From Novosphingobium sp. ST904 (GTDB lineage: Bacteria > Pseudomonadota > Alphaproteobacteria > Sphingomonadales > Sphingomonadaceae): DNA of 64,000 nt. Each line of letters begins with the position of its first letter. Position 1 is the stretch's first letter. The notes beneath the pieces are model-generated. The model did no database searches. It worked only from the letters and a program-made list of their open reading frames with translations, and was not told where the DNA came from. This document shows positions 1-9,097 of this stretch, in pieces. Made by a program: the position numbers and the translations under genes. Where the stretch lies: positions 1 through 64,000 of the forward strand of contig NZ_LGJH01000144.1 of assembly GCF_001298105.1 (NCBI RefSeq), read 5' to 3'.

Positions 1-124
1 ATCGTGATATCCGTAAACACGTCGCGATACAGTAACTGGCACCCTCATTCGGGCTGGGTGTCACAATCTTGAAAACGAGGAAAATAGGGCTAATGTTAAC
101 CTTGATCGCGTCACGTTGCACTCC

Positions 125-256
125 ATGAGATCCGAAATTCGGGACACGATTCAAGTACTCCTGTGGCCCCTCGCCGCTGGGCTGGCCTATTTCGGCCTCG
201 CCCTAGCCCGGAAAATTCACACGGGTTGGCGGATGTGGCGTAAAGCGCTGATTTAA
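125..256 (+). CDS. Possible small single-span membrane protein
   Basis: A 43-codon ATG reading frame. Residues 11-29 are hydrophobic (LLWPLAAGLAYFGLALA) and are followed by a basic tail rich in Arg, Lys and Trp, the pattern of a one-helix inner-membrane protein with a cytoplasmic C-terminus. I do not recognise it. It sits just before the IS1380 transposase and may be a fragment, or lie within the element's left flank. No convincing ribosome binding site is visible, so it is a weak call based on composition alone. Confidence 0.3.
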   Translation: MRSEIRDTIQVLLWPLAAGLAYFGLALARKIHTGWRMWRKALI

Positions 257-312
257 CGTATGATTTGGTTGCTTAAGCCGATCGACGTCATTTCAGGAAA
301 GCCACACCCGCC

Positions 313-1652
313 ATGGACGGTTCTACTCTGCCGCTGACCGGTTTGTCACCCGTTTCTGGCAAGCGGATAGATGCCAGTTTCGATGGCGGTCTGCTCTCCT
401 CGGACGGCGGTATTTTGCTGTTGCGCGAGGTTGAGCAGCGCCTTGGTGTAGCTGATCGTATGGCTGCCTGCATCAATGATCCCCGTGCGCCGGATCATAT
501 CACGCACTCCCTTGCCGACATTATCCGGTTCCGACTGATGATGATCGCGGCAGGTTATGAAGATGGCAATGACGCTTCCAGCCTGCGCATCGACCCGGTG
601 TTCAAGATGGCGCTTGGCCTGGCTCCATCGGACCGTGCACTTTGCTCGCAGCCGACAATCTCACGCCTGGAAAACCTGCCCGACACGCGTGCGCTCCTGC
701 ACATGGGCCGGGCGATGGTGGATCTGTATTGCGAGAGTTTCCGCACCGTGCCCAGGCGTATTGTCCTCGACATCGATGACACCTTCGATGCCGTACACGG
801 CGGCCAGCAGTTGCGATTGTTCAACGCCCATCATGACGAATATGGCTTCCAGCCCATCGTCGTGTTCGATGGCGAGGGGCGGTTCATCACCGCCGTCCTG
901 CGCCCGGCCAAACGGCCCGGCGGCAAGGAGATCAGGGCTTTCCTGCGTCGCCTGATGCGTGCAATTCGCGCCAACTGGCCAAAGACGCAGATCCTGCTGC
1001 GCGGCGACAGCCACTATTGCTGCCCTGAAGTCATCGACTGGTGCCGGGCTGGCGGACACGAATTCATCCTGGGCGTCGCGCCCACGTCGACATTGCGCCG
1101 TCACATCGCCGATCTCGAGGCCAGCACTAAAGCCCGCTTCGACGCGCGCCCCAAGCCGGCAAGGCGCGTCGCTTCAAGTCCTTCCACGACGGCGCCAAAA
1201 GCTGGAGCCGCGTCGAGCGGATTGTCGCCCGCGTCGAAGTCGGCGATCAGGGCGCGGACACTCGCTTCGTCGTCACAAATCTTAAGAAGGGCTCGCCCCG
1301 CCGGCTCTACGAGCAAGTCTATTGCCGGCGAGGTCAGGCCGAAAATCACATCAAGTCCTGGAAGACCCACCTCGCTGCCGATCGCACATCCTGCACCAGG
1401 GCCACCGCCAACCAGTTGCGCCTGTTTCTCCATGCCGGTGCCTACTGGCTCATGTGGGGCCTGCGTAGCGCCATGCCCAAACGTTCAGCCTGGCGTACCG
1501 TCCAGTTCGATACCTTGCGCCTGCGTCTCATCAAGGTAGCTGCCCGCGTCACCGAGTTGAAGACCCTGATCCGCATCCAATGGCCCAACGCCTGCCCGGA
1601 CAAGAAGATCTTCCGCCTCGCCCTCGACCGCGTCCCTCGCCTCGTCACCTGA
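313..1652 (+). pseudogene. IS1380-family transposase, frameshifted
   Basis: DDE transposase of the IS1380 family. The first frame from ATG 313 gives the characteristic N-terminus (FDGGLLSSDGGILLLREVE, LDIDDTFDAVHGGQQ, LLRGDSHYC). After FDARPK near position 1155 the family sequence continues in another frame (KARRFKSFHDGAKSWSRVER, then YCRRGQAENHIKSWK with the catalytic Glu region) to the stop at 1652. Adding one base (aagcc to aaggcc) restores a single frame of about 446 residues, the usual family length. The upstream frame as it stands runs on to 1539 with an unrelated tail. The terminal inverted repeats could not be placed, so the element ends are unknown. The gene is inactive unless the missing base is a sequencing error. 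Confidence 0.85.
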
Positions 1653-1774
1653 TCCACAGGGCAGCGCCCCTTCAAACCAAACCCCGCCCTTCAACCCGCA
1701 AACCTCAATCACCCTGAAATCCGGCTCATCTCCGGCAATGAAGCTACGCGTCTACCGCCTGCACAAAATCCGAA

Positions 1775-2535
1775 TTGCAGCCTGCACTCACCCCTCCGCG
1801 TGAATTTTTCGGGCTAGGAGCGCTGTGGCTTACCCAGGGCAAGGACGGCATAGCCACGATATGGCCGGCGAGCGGGGTCTTGGTCGGTGCATTGTTGCTG
1901 ACAGGCCCCCGCCAGCGCAGATGGGTCCTGTTGTTCGGCGCTTGCGCGAGCCTTTCCGCCAACTGTCTTGTCGGCGACGATGTGGGCGCGGCCCTGAGCC
2001 TAACCCTGGCTAACGTCGTCGAGGCTCTCGTCGGTTACGCATTGATGCGCAATATCAGCCAGAATCCCGACACGTTCTACACCCCATTGGCGGTCGCAAA
2101 ATTCAGCGCGGCAGCGCTGACAGCTGCCGCGTCGAGCAGCGTCATCGCCGTTTCCCTTTCGACCGCACCCTCGATCGGTATGTTCGTTTCGTGGGTTTCC
2201 ACCGTTACACTTGGCATATTGCTCGTGGTGCCCATGATGCTGAACGTCGCCCACGAACGTGGTCATGACGCGCTAGGGGAGACGCAGCGCTGGGGCAGAG
2301 CATCCGTCACGCTCGGGCTTGTCAGCTTGGTCCTGTGTCTGGTGTTCGGTCAGAATGCTTACTGTCGATCGAACGAATCCGCTGGGATGACACGGCGCTT
2401 GATACCATCACCGTCAGCATCGGCGTCGCGACTGGCACCGGTAATGTGAGTGCCGACGAACTGATCAGGCAAGCGGACCAGGCGCTCTACAGGGCTAAGC
2501 GAGAAGGGCGAAACCGCCTGAGATACGCAGGATAG
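1775..2535 (+). pseudogene. MASE1-GGDEF diguanylate cyclase remnant
   Basis: The first part (about 190 residues, possible TTG start at 1775) is a MASE1 sensory membrane domain, with several hydrophobic helices and the WPASGVLVGALLL signature. Near position 2350 it jumps, with a frame change, into the last 50 residues of a GGDEF domain (ITVSIGVATG, then ADQALYRAKREGRNRLR) ending at 2535. The GG(D/E)EF active loop and most of the cyclase are missing, so no c-di-GMP can be made. The N-terminus abuts the IS1380 transposase, suggesting that the insertion also trimmed the 5' end. This is a relic of a membrane-bound diguanylate cyclase. Confidence 0.75.
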
Positions 2536-2715
2536 ATAGTAGCCTGGATAAGAGAAGCTCAGGTTGCAGGTGCTCGACCTGAAAGATTGTGCGATCGAGG
2601 CAATCAAACTGCAGAATTGCGATTTTATGGCGAAATCTGCCGCGCAAGGTTTTTACGCCATTCCGTCGTCCGGTTATTTAGGAAAACCGACACCCCGCGT
2701 TGTAGCCCGATTTAT

Positions 2716-2745
2716 CCTGTCCGTGAAGGGAACTTATCGGACAGG
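2716..2745. promoter_or_regulatory. Inverted repeat, possible operator
   Basis: CCTGTCCG and CGGACAGG form perfect 8-bp arms separated by 14 bp, about 60-90 bp upstream of the GTG start of the winged-helix gene at 2802. The position and symmetry fit an operator for that protein or another dimeric regulator. No strong -35/-10 pair is evident. Confidence 0.35.
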
Positions 2746-2801
2746 CTATAGACCATACAAGCAGAGTTTACCTTTTCGCGATTTCCTATACTGTAGCCCG
2801 C

Positions 2802-3737
2802 GTGACACCCGCGCCGCGCCCCTGGCAGCTCGAACTGGCCCGCATCGACGGCGCGCTGCCGCTGCTCGCCGGGCCCGAAGCCACCCTCCTTGCCCGCCGC
2901 TCGCTGCGCCGCCTGTGGGCGCACCATGTCCGCGCCTATCCTTTTGAAAACACAGGTCCCGATCACGACCCGGGGCTGGACGCGGCCGAGCTGGTGCGCA
3001 GTCCTTACGCCGCCGAGCGCGACGCCTTCTTGTCATGGATCGCCCGCCGCGCCGCGCCACCGCTCGCCGAGGCGGCCTGCACGGTGCTCGCCGCCAAGAG
3101 CGCCCCGGAAACCTTCGCGCGCGTCTACGCGATCGCCGATACCGCGCTTGATCGGCTCGATGCGCTGCTGCCGAGCGAGGATCCCCTCGCGACGCTGGTC
3201 GATCTCGTCGCGCAATTGAGCGAGCAGGAGACCGCCTTCCTCGAGGGCGGCTCGGAAACGTACCTCGCCGCCGGCCGCGCCTTCAGCCGCCCGCCTGCGC
3301 GCGGCGGCGCCTGGGCCGCCGCGCTCGCGGTTTCCCTGCGCCCGCAGTTGTTCGCCCTGGGGGCTGCGCCGCTGGCGCTTGCCGGCCTGGTCCCGCGCGA
3401 AGCCTTCCAGAATCTGCGCGAGCGCGCGATCCCGGCGATCCTCGCCGAGGCGCTGCGCACCGGCGCGGCCGCCGTGCGCACCGACATCATCGGTTCCCGC
3501 GCCGCAATCGACCTTGGCAAGGCCAGGCTGGCGAAAACCAACCGCTCCTCGCGCGCCCGCGATGTCTGGCCGCTGCTGGCCGGCCTGGGGCCCCTCACCC
3601 GCGCCGAAATCGCCCGCGCGCTGGACGTAACAAAGCGCACCGCCTCGCAGGCTGCCGTCACGCTCGAAGAGGCCGGGCTAATCGCGGCTGCCGGACGGCA
3701 CGAAGGCCTTCGCATAGTGGCCCTGCGTGAAAGTTGA
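2802..3737 (+). CDS. Winged-helix DNA-binding protein of unknown role
   Basis: 311 residues from a GTG start, which is chosen because the frame opens there and is clean to the stop. The body is Ala/Leu-rich and helical. The last 60 residues form a clear winged helix (LGPLTRAEIARALDVTKRTA, then AAVTLEEAGLIAAAGRHEGL). The overall layout, a large helical domain followed by a C-terminal HTH, recalls the RHE_PE00001/DUF1612 plasmid proteins of alphaproteobacteria, but I cannot confirm the family. It is monocistronic, with an inverted repeat upstream that it could bind. It could be a transcription regulator or a replication-associated protein. Confidence 0.65.
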   Translation: MTPAPRPWQLELARIDGALPLLAGPEATLLARRSLRRLWAHHVRAYPFENTGPDHDPGLDAAELVRSPYAAERDAFLSWIARRAAPPLAEAACTVLAAKSAPETFARVYAIADTALDRLDALLPSEDPLATLVDLVAQLSEQETAFLEGGSETYLAAGRAFSRPPARGGAWAAALAVSLRPQLFALGAAPLALAGLVPREAFQNLRERAIPAILAEALRTGAAAVRTDIIGSRAAIDLGKARLAKTNRSSRARDVWPLLAGLGPLTRAEIARALDVTKRTASQAAVTLEEAGLIAAAGRHEGLRIVALRES

Positions 3738-3849
3738 GCCGGGCGCAGCGTGCGCCCTATCGTCCTGCCGCCAAACCGGGGCATCGCAGAATCTGGTCGT
3801 AAAGGTACGCTGGCGAGCCGATGGTGTCGGAATCACCTGATTGTCGGCT

Positions 3850-4182
3850 TCATCCGCCGCCATTGGCATCGCCCACGCGCCTAGACCATGCGCCTTCTAG
3901 CGCTTTGCGATGGATCACGGCATGAGAAATCACAGTTGGGCTACCTTCGATGGAGAAGGATGCTCCATCATGCGCCCACTGGCAGGTCGCCACAAATGAT
4001 GGTGTATGGAATCCGTTGATTTCACAGGACAGGGCAACATCCTCTGGCCCAAGAAGGTCCACGCTGAAAACATTTCTCCCTTGATCAAGACTAATCAACC
4101 CGGAGCGCTGATCCCGCGGGCCAGCACGGACTCTGCCGTCCGCAACTGCTGAACGCAATTCATCATAATGTTTCTTGGGTAG
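3850..4182 (-). pseudogene. C-terminal remnant of an unknown gene cut by IS66
   Basis: On the minus strand about 110 codons read as ordinary protein (RNVFSVDLLGPEDVALSCEI, FVATCQWAHDGASFSIEGSP) and end at a stop at 3850. Going upstream the frame enters the IS66 tnpA region and loses coding character near 4182. The most economical reading is the 3' part of a chromosomal or plasmid gene whose 5' part was removed when the IS66 element inserted or was trimmed. The product family is not recognised. Confidence 0.45.
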
Positions 4183-4544
4183 ATCACGGTTTTCGGCGGG
4201 CGTGAGCGTCGGCGGCGCTGGGGCGAGGACGAGCGGGCGAAGATTCTGGCGGAGGCATTTTCTCCTGGCGCCTGCGTGGCGCGTGTAGCCCGCCAGTATG
4301 ACGTATCGACGGCGCTGGTTTACACCTGGCGCCGTAAGGCGTGCCTGGAGGCTGGGGTGGCGGGCGCTGCGGCGTCGGCGCAGGTCGGCTTCGTCGAAGC
4401 GTCGTCCTTGATGACGGAGGCAGCAAGCCGTTACCGTCGCCGCCGGCTGTTGTGGTGGATCTGCCTGGTGGGCGGCGCGTGAACATCTACGCATCGGCGC
4501 CGCCCGGCATGGCCGCGGCTGTTCTGAAGGCGCTGATCCGATGA
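4183..4544 (+). pseudogene. tnpA: IS66 accessory protein TnpA, truncated and frameshifted
   Basis: A small HTH protein of IS66 elements. The first frame (from about 4183, internal GTG at 4276) gives the HTH region RRRRWGEDERAKILAEAF and VARQYDVSTALVYTWRRKA. The expected C-terminus (VVVDLPGGRRVNIYASAPPG, then AAAVLKALIR) lies in another frame, and one missing base near 4420 accounts for the switch. The first few residues and the start codon are absent. The restored frame would end at 4544 and overlap the tnpB start by ATGA, as is normal for this family. Confidence 0.7.
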
Positions 4545-4888
4545 TCCCGGTCCCGAGCGGAGGCAAGGTCTGGCTCGCGTTAGGCCATACTGACATGCGC
4601 AAGGGCATGCGGTCGCTCGCTTTGCAGGTTCAGGAGGCCTTGAAAAAGGATGTCCATGCTGGCGACCTGTACGTCTTCCGCGGGCGGAGCGGGGCGCTTT
4701 GCAAAATCCTGTGGCATGACGGCCTCGGGATGTCATTATTTGCAAAACGTTTGGAAAAGGGACGTTTTGTGTGGCCCGCCGCAAAGGACGGAACGGTGGC
4801 CATCTCGGCATCGGCGATGGCCTGCCTGCTCGAGGGTATAGACTGGCGTAACCCCCGGGAGACCTGGCGCCCGACCCAGGTCGGCTGA
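4541..4888 (+). CDS. tnpB: IS66 accessory protein TnpB
   Basis: 115 residues, intact. It has the hallmark IS66 Orf2 sequence: HTDMRKGMRSLALQVQEAL, GDLYVFRGRSGALCKILWHD, and the C-terminal DGTVAISASAMACLLEGIDW. The ATG overlaps the restored tnpA stop (ATGA), indicating translational coupling. Its biochemical role is undefined, although it is required for IS66 transposition in tested members. Here it is the only intact gene of its element. Confidence 0.9.
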   Translation: MIPVPSGGKVWLALGHTDMRKGMRSLALQVQEALKKDVHAGDLYVFRGRSGALCKILWHDGLGMSLFAKRLEKGRFVWPAAKDGTVAISASAMACLLEGIDWRNPRETWRPTQVG

Positions 4889-6472
4889 TCCACCGCGTCA
4901 ATCAAGGTGCGAGAAATCCCGCCTGTCCGGGCGCATTGGTGAGACAAAATACGCGGGAAAACTGGCTTAAATCCTGGGGTTTGCGGCAGGTTCGTGTTAT
5001 AAAAAAGCATGCCTGCAAGCGACCCGTCCGACGATCTCATCCAGCTTCGCGCTGAGTTTGCGCTCGTTCAGGAACGGGCCGATAAGGCCGAGGCTGAGGT
5101 CGCCATCGTTCAGGAACAGGCCCAGGCCAGATTGCTCGAGGCCGAAGCACGGGTTGCCAAAGTCTGGGCGATCAACGCTGATCTGCTGGCCCGCAACGCC
5201 CACCTCGAGCTGATGAACGAGAAGATGCGCCGCGACAAATACGGCGCGAGCTCCGAGCGCAGCCGGCGCCTGCTGGGTCAGCTCGAACTCACCTTCGAGG
5301 AACTCGAGGCCAATGCCAGCGAGGCTGAGCTGCTTGGCCAGATTGCCGCCGACAAGACCACCGCGGTCGCAGCGTTCACCCGCAAGCGGTCCACCCGCCG
5401 CGACTTCCCGGCCGACGTTCCGCGCGAGAAGGTCGTCATCCCAGCGCCAGAGCTTTGCCCGTGCTGCGGCTCGGACGATCTTAGCCATCTGCCCCCGGTG
5501 ATCACCGAAACGCTCGAGAGAATACCGGCCCGCCACAAGGTGATCCAGACGGTCCGGGAGAAGGTCTCGTGCCGTAAGTGCGAGAAGATCAGCCAGCCAC
5601 CAGCGCCCTTCCACGTGACGCCGCGCGGGATGTTCGGGCCGCACTTCCTGGCGAACCTGGCCTTCCAGAAGTACGGTCTGCACCAGCCTCTCAACAGCCA
5701 GCGTGACCGGCTCGAGGCCGAGGGCATCCCCTTGAGCCTCTCGACGCTCGCGGATCAGATCGGCGCGATCTGCGTGGCGGTGAAACCCCTGTTCCTGCTG
5801 CTGGAGGCGCACGGGCTTGCCGCTGACCGCCTGCATGCAGACGACACCACCGTTCCACTTCTGGCCAAGCTGAAAACCAGCGTAGCGCGGATCTGGGACT
5901 ATGTGCGCGACGATCGCCCGTTCGGCGGGCCGGCGCCGCCGGTGGCGCTGTGCTACTACTCCAGCGATCGCAGGGGCGAGCATCCTCGCGCCCACCTGGC
6001 CGGCTATACCGGTATTCTCCAGGTCGACAGGTATGCCGGCTTCAATGCCCTGCTCGAGGAAGGCTGGGCCGATAAGCCCATGACGCGCGCAAATTGCTGG
6101 GTTCATGCACGCCGGGAATTCTTCAAGCTCGTCGACATCAGGCAGCAGCTCAAGCGCAAGAAAAAAGGCACTGCGCCGCTCATCTCGCCGCTGGCAACCG
6201 AGGCGCTCGAGATCATCGATCGGCTCTTTGCCATCGAGCGCGGCATCAACGGCAAGCCTGCCGCCGAGCGCCTGGCCGTTCGCCAGGAGCTGTCCGCTCC
6301 GATCGTTGCCGAACTGGAGGCCTGGATGCACGAAACGCGCAGCAAGCTCTCCCGTCACGATGCCGTGGCCAAGGCCATCGCCTACCTTCAGAACGACTGG
6401 GCGGGCTTCACCACCTTCCTCGCCGATGGCCGGATATGTCTCTCGACGGATGGTGTTGAGAAGCCCCAATCG

Positions 6473-7675
6473 TCATCCGGGAGAAGATTTTTCAGGCTTT
6501 GGCTTCCAAGCTGCGACCATGCGCTCGTATGCCATTTCAGCACGCGCCACATAGCCTGCTTCGCGGTCCCTGATCTCCTTAATCCAATAATCGCGGGCCG
6601 AACCCGCCTTGCCGTACGCCCGCGGTGCTCCGGCCATCAATTCGACCTTCCGCAGCTTCATTGCCGTGAACGACGGTCTCGCGTAGGCGTATTCTGTCCC
6701 GCTCGACAAAACATGCCAGATCATCACCGCAAGCTTGCGTGCCGTCGCAACGGCAGCAGCACCTGAACCACGCTTCTTCTGCACGCGGTTGAAGAACGCC
6801 CGCAGAGGCCCCGGTGCCGTTTTGGCTGACCAAGCCGCTTCTACCAGCATCTTGCGAGCGTCGGCGTTGCCTTGCTTGGAGATGCGGCCGTGCCGTGCCG
6901 GATGGTCACCTGATTGACGAATTTTTGGCGTTAGACCGAAGTAGCTGCTGAGCTTGTCCGGCGATGCGAAGCGCGCGATGTCGCCGATTGAAGCCAGCAC
7001 GACCGAAGCCACGATCGCTCCTATGCCTGGAATCGTCATGAGCTTGTGCGCGCGCGGATCGTCCAGGGTTTGTTGTGCCAGCGCCTTGTCGATCTCTGCC
7101 AGCTGCGCCGATACACGCTCCATCTCCGCCATCAGACGCTGCATCAGTCCGCGTTCTTCTTCGGGGAGCGGCAGGCTATCAAGCCACCGCTGCCCAGCCT
7201 TGCCGAAGAGATGGCCTTTGTACGGGGGGATCAGGTTCGCGTGAAGAATGGCCTTCATCCGTCCTTTGATGCGGACGAGTTGGGCTAGCACACCTGCCCG
7301 CTCCGCGGCGCGGCGCCGGCGGTTGTACGTATCATCATCAGCTACCCAGACTTCTGGTAAGAAGCCCGCCGCATGAAGCTTCGCCAAGGTTACGGCGTCG
7401 ATTTTGTCGGTTTTAACACGCGCATAAGCAATTGCGCGAACCAGGCGGGGATTGGCCACGACGACTCGTTTGACATGCGGTCGCATGAGCCGTTCCACAG
7501 CCGCGCTATTACCGGTCACCTCGATCACGACCTCGTCGTTAAGGCTGAGCGTCTTGGCGAAAGCCACGAGAGGCACATGGGTGAGTTCGACGCGAAGTTC
7601 TTTAGTGACCTGACCACCTTCCAGAACCGCCACTTGGGCGAACGATCGATGAATATCCATGCCAATGATTTTCAT
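6473..7675 (-). CDS. IS110-family bridge recombinase (transposase)
   Basis: 400 residues, intact. The start is set at ATG 7675 (MKIIGMDIHRSFAQVAV), because the longer in-frame extension to 7717 does not look like family sequence. The N-terminal RuvC-like DEDD domain shows Asp in GMDIHRS, Glu in VIEVTGNS and the paired Asp of KTDKIDAVTLAKL. The C-terminal Transposase_20 domain has LMTIPGIGAIVASVVLASIG, YFGLTPKIRQSG and GRISKQGNADARKMLVEAAW with the candidate nucleophilic Ser. Characterised relatives exchange DNA strands under guidance of a bridge RNA from the adjacent non-coding end. This copy has no visible defect and may be the only functional transposase in the window. Confidence 0.9.
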   Translation of the reverse strand: MKIIGMDIHRSFAQVAVLEGGQVTKELRVELTHVPLVAFAKTLSLNDEVVIEVTGNSAAVERLMRPHVKRVVVANPRLVRAIAYARVKTDKIDAVTLAKLHAAGFLPEVWVADDDTYNRRRRAAERAGVLAQLVRIKGRMKAILHANLIPPYKGHLFGKAGQRWLDSLPLPEEERGLMQRLMAEMERVSAQLAEIDKALAQQTLDDPRAHKLMTIPGIGAIVASVVLASIGDIARFASPDKLSSYFGLTPKIRQSGDHPARHGRISKQGNADARKMLVEAAWSAKTAPGPLRAFFNRVQKKRGSGAAAVATARKLAVMIWHVLSSGTEYAYARPSFTAMKLRKVELMAGAPRAYGKAGSARDYWIKEIRDREAGYVARAEMAYERMVAAWKPKPEKSSPG

Positions 7676-7903
7676 ACATGCTCTCCATTGTTTGGGAGCC
7701 AGTGGCTTGCACGACATCTACGGATCCGCGCTCGCAGCGCAGCCGGGCAAGTCGTAGGGGCGGCCATGTAACAACTCGAGCTCGCAGCTCATCGAAAGGT
7801 CGGCCTGCCACCGTTTCGTGCTCCCGATGCCCCTATCCCGGCCAGCAAAAGCTACCCTAAACAGAGTCACTTGGCGACCGCGATCGGCATCGAAGAACAT
7901 CAT
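7676..7903 (-). ncRNA. Candidate IS110 bridge RNA region
   Basis: This roughly 228-bp non-coding end lies directly upstream of the IS110 transposase and separates it from the resumed IS66 tnpC. Characterised IS110-group elements transcribe a bridge RNA of about 180 nt from this position, with one loop pairing to the target and another to the donor. I inferred it from position and length only and have not matched the loops. The expected target core is where the tnpC frame breaks, near 6445 and 7903. Confidence 0.4.
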
Positions 7904-8400
7904 GCCCATTAACAACGCCGCGGAGCGCCAACTGCGCAGCGTTGCTCGAGGAAGGAAAGCATGGCTGTTCGTGGGCTCAGACCGTGGCGGCGAGCGTGCG
8001 GCGATGATGTTCAGCCTGTTCGGCACGGCTCGGCTCAACGACGTCGATCCGCTCGCCTGGTTCACCGACGTCCTCGCCCGGATCGCCGACATCCCACAGA
8101 ACCACCTTCACGAACTCCTGCCGTGGAACTGGAAGACCGCTCAGCAGCAGGCCGCCGAGGAACTCGCCGCCTGAACCATCGTCAACGGGGCGACCTGGTT
8201 ACGGGAGCGCCGCGGCGGCTATCGGATGCGTACTTCTTCTCCAAGGGTTGGCGCGTTGCGCCCAGCGTGCCGCCTTATTCCGAGTTGCCGTGGACCATAG
8301 CCCCCGCATGGTCCACGATTAAGTCCAGCCTGCCATAGGGCAGCACCATCGCCGCGAACGACCGGCTCATGGTCGGCTTTATCTCACGAGAAGGAAACAC

Positions 8401-8586
8401 ATGTTCGGTAAGCTCATAAGTTCGGCGATCGCCGCGAAGATCGACCGTCAGGATGGCGACAGCGGCCTCAAGGGCGCAGTGGCGGGATGGGCCGCGCCGG
8501 GGCTCCTCAAGGGAGCCGCGAAAGCTGGCGTTCTCGCCGCAGTCGGCTTTGGCATCGTCGCTTTGGTGAAGAAAACCCGCCGCTGA
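8401..8586 (+). CDS. Small hydrophobic hypothetical protein
   Basis: 61 residues with ATG 8401 preceded by GAGAAGG, a good ribosome binding site. The protein is Gly/Ala-rich, with a hydrophobic stretch at about residues 30-55 (AAPGLLKGAAKAGVLAAVGF) and a basic end KKTRR. It could be a membrane-associated or amphipathic small protein. I do not recognise it. It stands alone between the IS66 remnant and the leftward HU gene, with which it converges. Confidence 0.6.
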   Translation: MFGKLISSAIAAKIDRQDGDSGLKGAVAGWAAPGLLKGAAKAGVLAAVGFGIVALVKKTRR

Positions 8587-8702
8587 TCAACCGTTCGCGC
8601 TTGCACCGGCGAACATTCATCAAGGCAGCGTACCTCTCGGTACGTCGTCAGGTATTATACGAGTGAGAGGGCACCGTCGTCCGACAGCGCCCTCTCCTTC
8701 CC

Positions 8703-8978
8703 TCAGCCGTTCAACTTGTCCTTCACGGCCTTTGCCGGTGCAAAGGTCAGCTTCCTCGAAGCCTTGAAAGTCATTGCTTCACCCGTGGCCGGGTTGCGGC
8801 CTTCGCGCTCGGGACTGTCCTTCACCTTGAACTTTCCGAAGCCGTTAAGCGAGATTTCTTCTCCCTTGGCGGCGGCATCGCCGATCGCGGCGAACACCGT
8901 GTCGACCAGCTTGCGGGCATCGGCCTTGGTGACGCCCTCAGCTTGGGCGATCACATCGGCCAGATCATTGTTGTTCAT
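8703..8978 (-). CDS. HU-family histone-like DNA-binding protein
   Basis: 91 residues, the usual HU length. It shows the conserved fold: MNNNDLADVIAQ start, GDAAAKGEEISLNGFGKFKV core, the DNA-intercalating arm GRNPATGEAMTFKASRKL, and the C-terminal APAKAVKDKLNG. It binds and bends DNA non-specifically and compacts plasmid DNA. It is the first of two bacterial-histone-type genes in this window; the other is the IHF-alpha-like gene at 31251. Its neighbour is the MucR-like gene, so nucleoid-associated functions cluster next to the partition locus. Confidence 0.95.
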   Translation of the reverse strand: MNNNDLADVIAQAEGVTKADARKLVDTVFAAIGDAAAKGEEISLNGFGKFKVKDSPEREGRNPATGEAMTFKASRKLTFAPAKAVKDKLNG

Positions 8979-9097
8979 AGTTGGTCCTCCTTCATTTCAT
9001 TGCGAACATCGGTTGTGCCTGCCGTCGTCATGACCCCTCCAAGAGGTGAAAATTACGACGCGAGTCTGTTTCGCCGCCCGCTCAATCCGGTTCGGCC

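Larger units (their letters stand above)
6446..7903 (-). mobile_element. IS110-family element inserted in tnpC
   Basis: The boundaries are approximate. They are taken as the points where the IS66 tnpC reading frame stops (about 6445) and resumes (about 7903). The element carries one transposase gene on the minus strand, about 230 bp of non-coding DNA upstream of it and only about 30 bp downstream. That layout, with a long left non-coding end, is typical of the IS110 group, where the guide (bridge) RNA is encoded upstream of the transposase. IS110 elements lack long terminal inverted repeats, so the exact ends need an empty-site comparison. Confidence 0.7.
5009..8174 (+). pseudogene. tnpC: IS66 transposase TnpC, split by an IS110 insertion
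   Basis: The N-terminal part (5009 to about 6445) has a coiled-coil leader, a zinc-binding segment (CPCCGSDDL, then CRKCEK), the first catalytic Asp in HADDTTVPLL and the second in LQVDRYAGFNALL. It reaches LADGRICLS and is then interrupted. The C-terminal part resumes at about 7903 with INNAAERQLR, carrying the catalytic Glu, and ends at 8174 (ELLPWNW). Between the two lies a minus-strand IS110-family element. The two halves together match a full-length IS66 DDE transposase of about 520-570 residues. The unusual spelling around the junction leaves open that the two halves come from different IS66 copies. Confidence 0.8.
4183..8233 (+). mobile_element. Degenerate IS66-family element interrupted by IS110
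   Basis: Contains the three-gene set tnpA, tnpB and tnpC in the usual order. The left edge is abrupt: tnpA homology starts without a start codon at about 4183, directly after unrelated minus-strand coding sequence, so the left terminus seems lost. The right edge is placed only roughly, after the tnpC stop at 8174. An IS110-family element sits inside tnpC. With tnpA frameshifted and tnpC split, the element cannot move by itself. Confidence 0.7.

Noticed and set aside
4997..6469. 490-residue minus-strand open frame
   Set aside because: Antisense of IS66 tnpC, which has full catalytic motifs on the plus strand.
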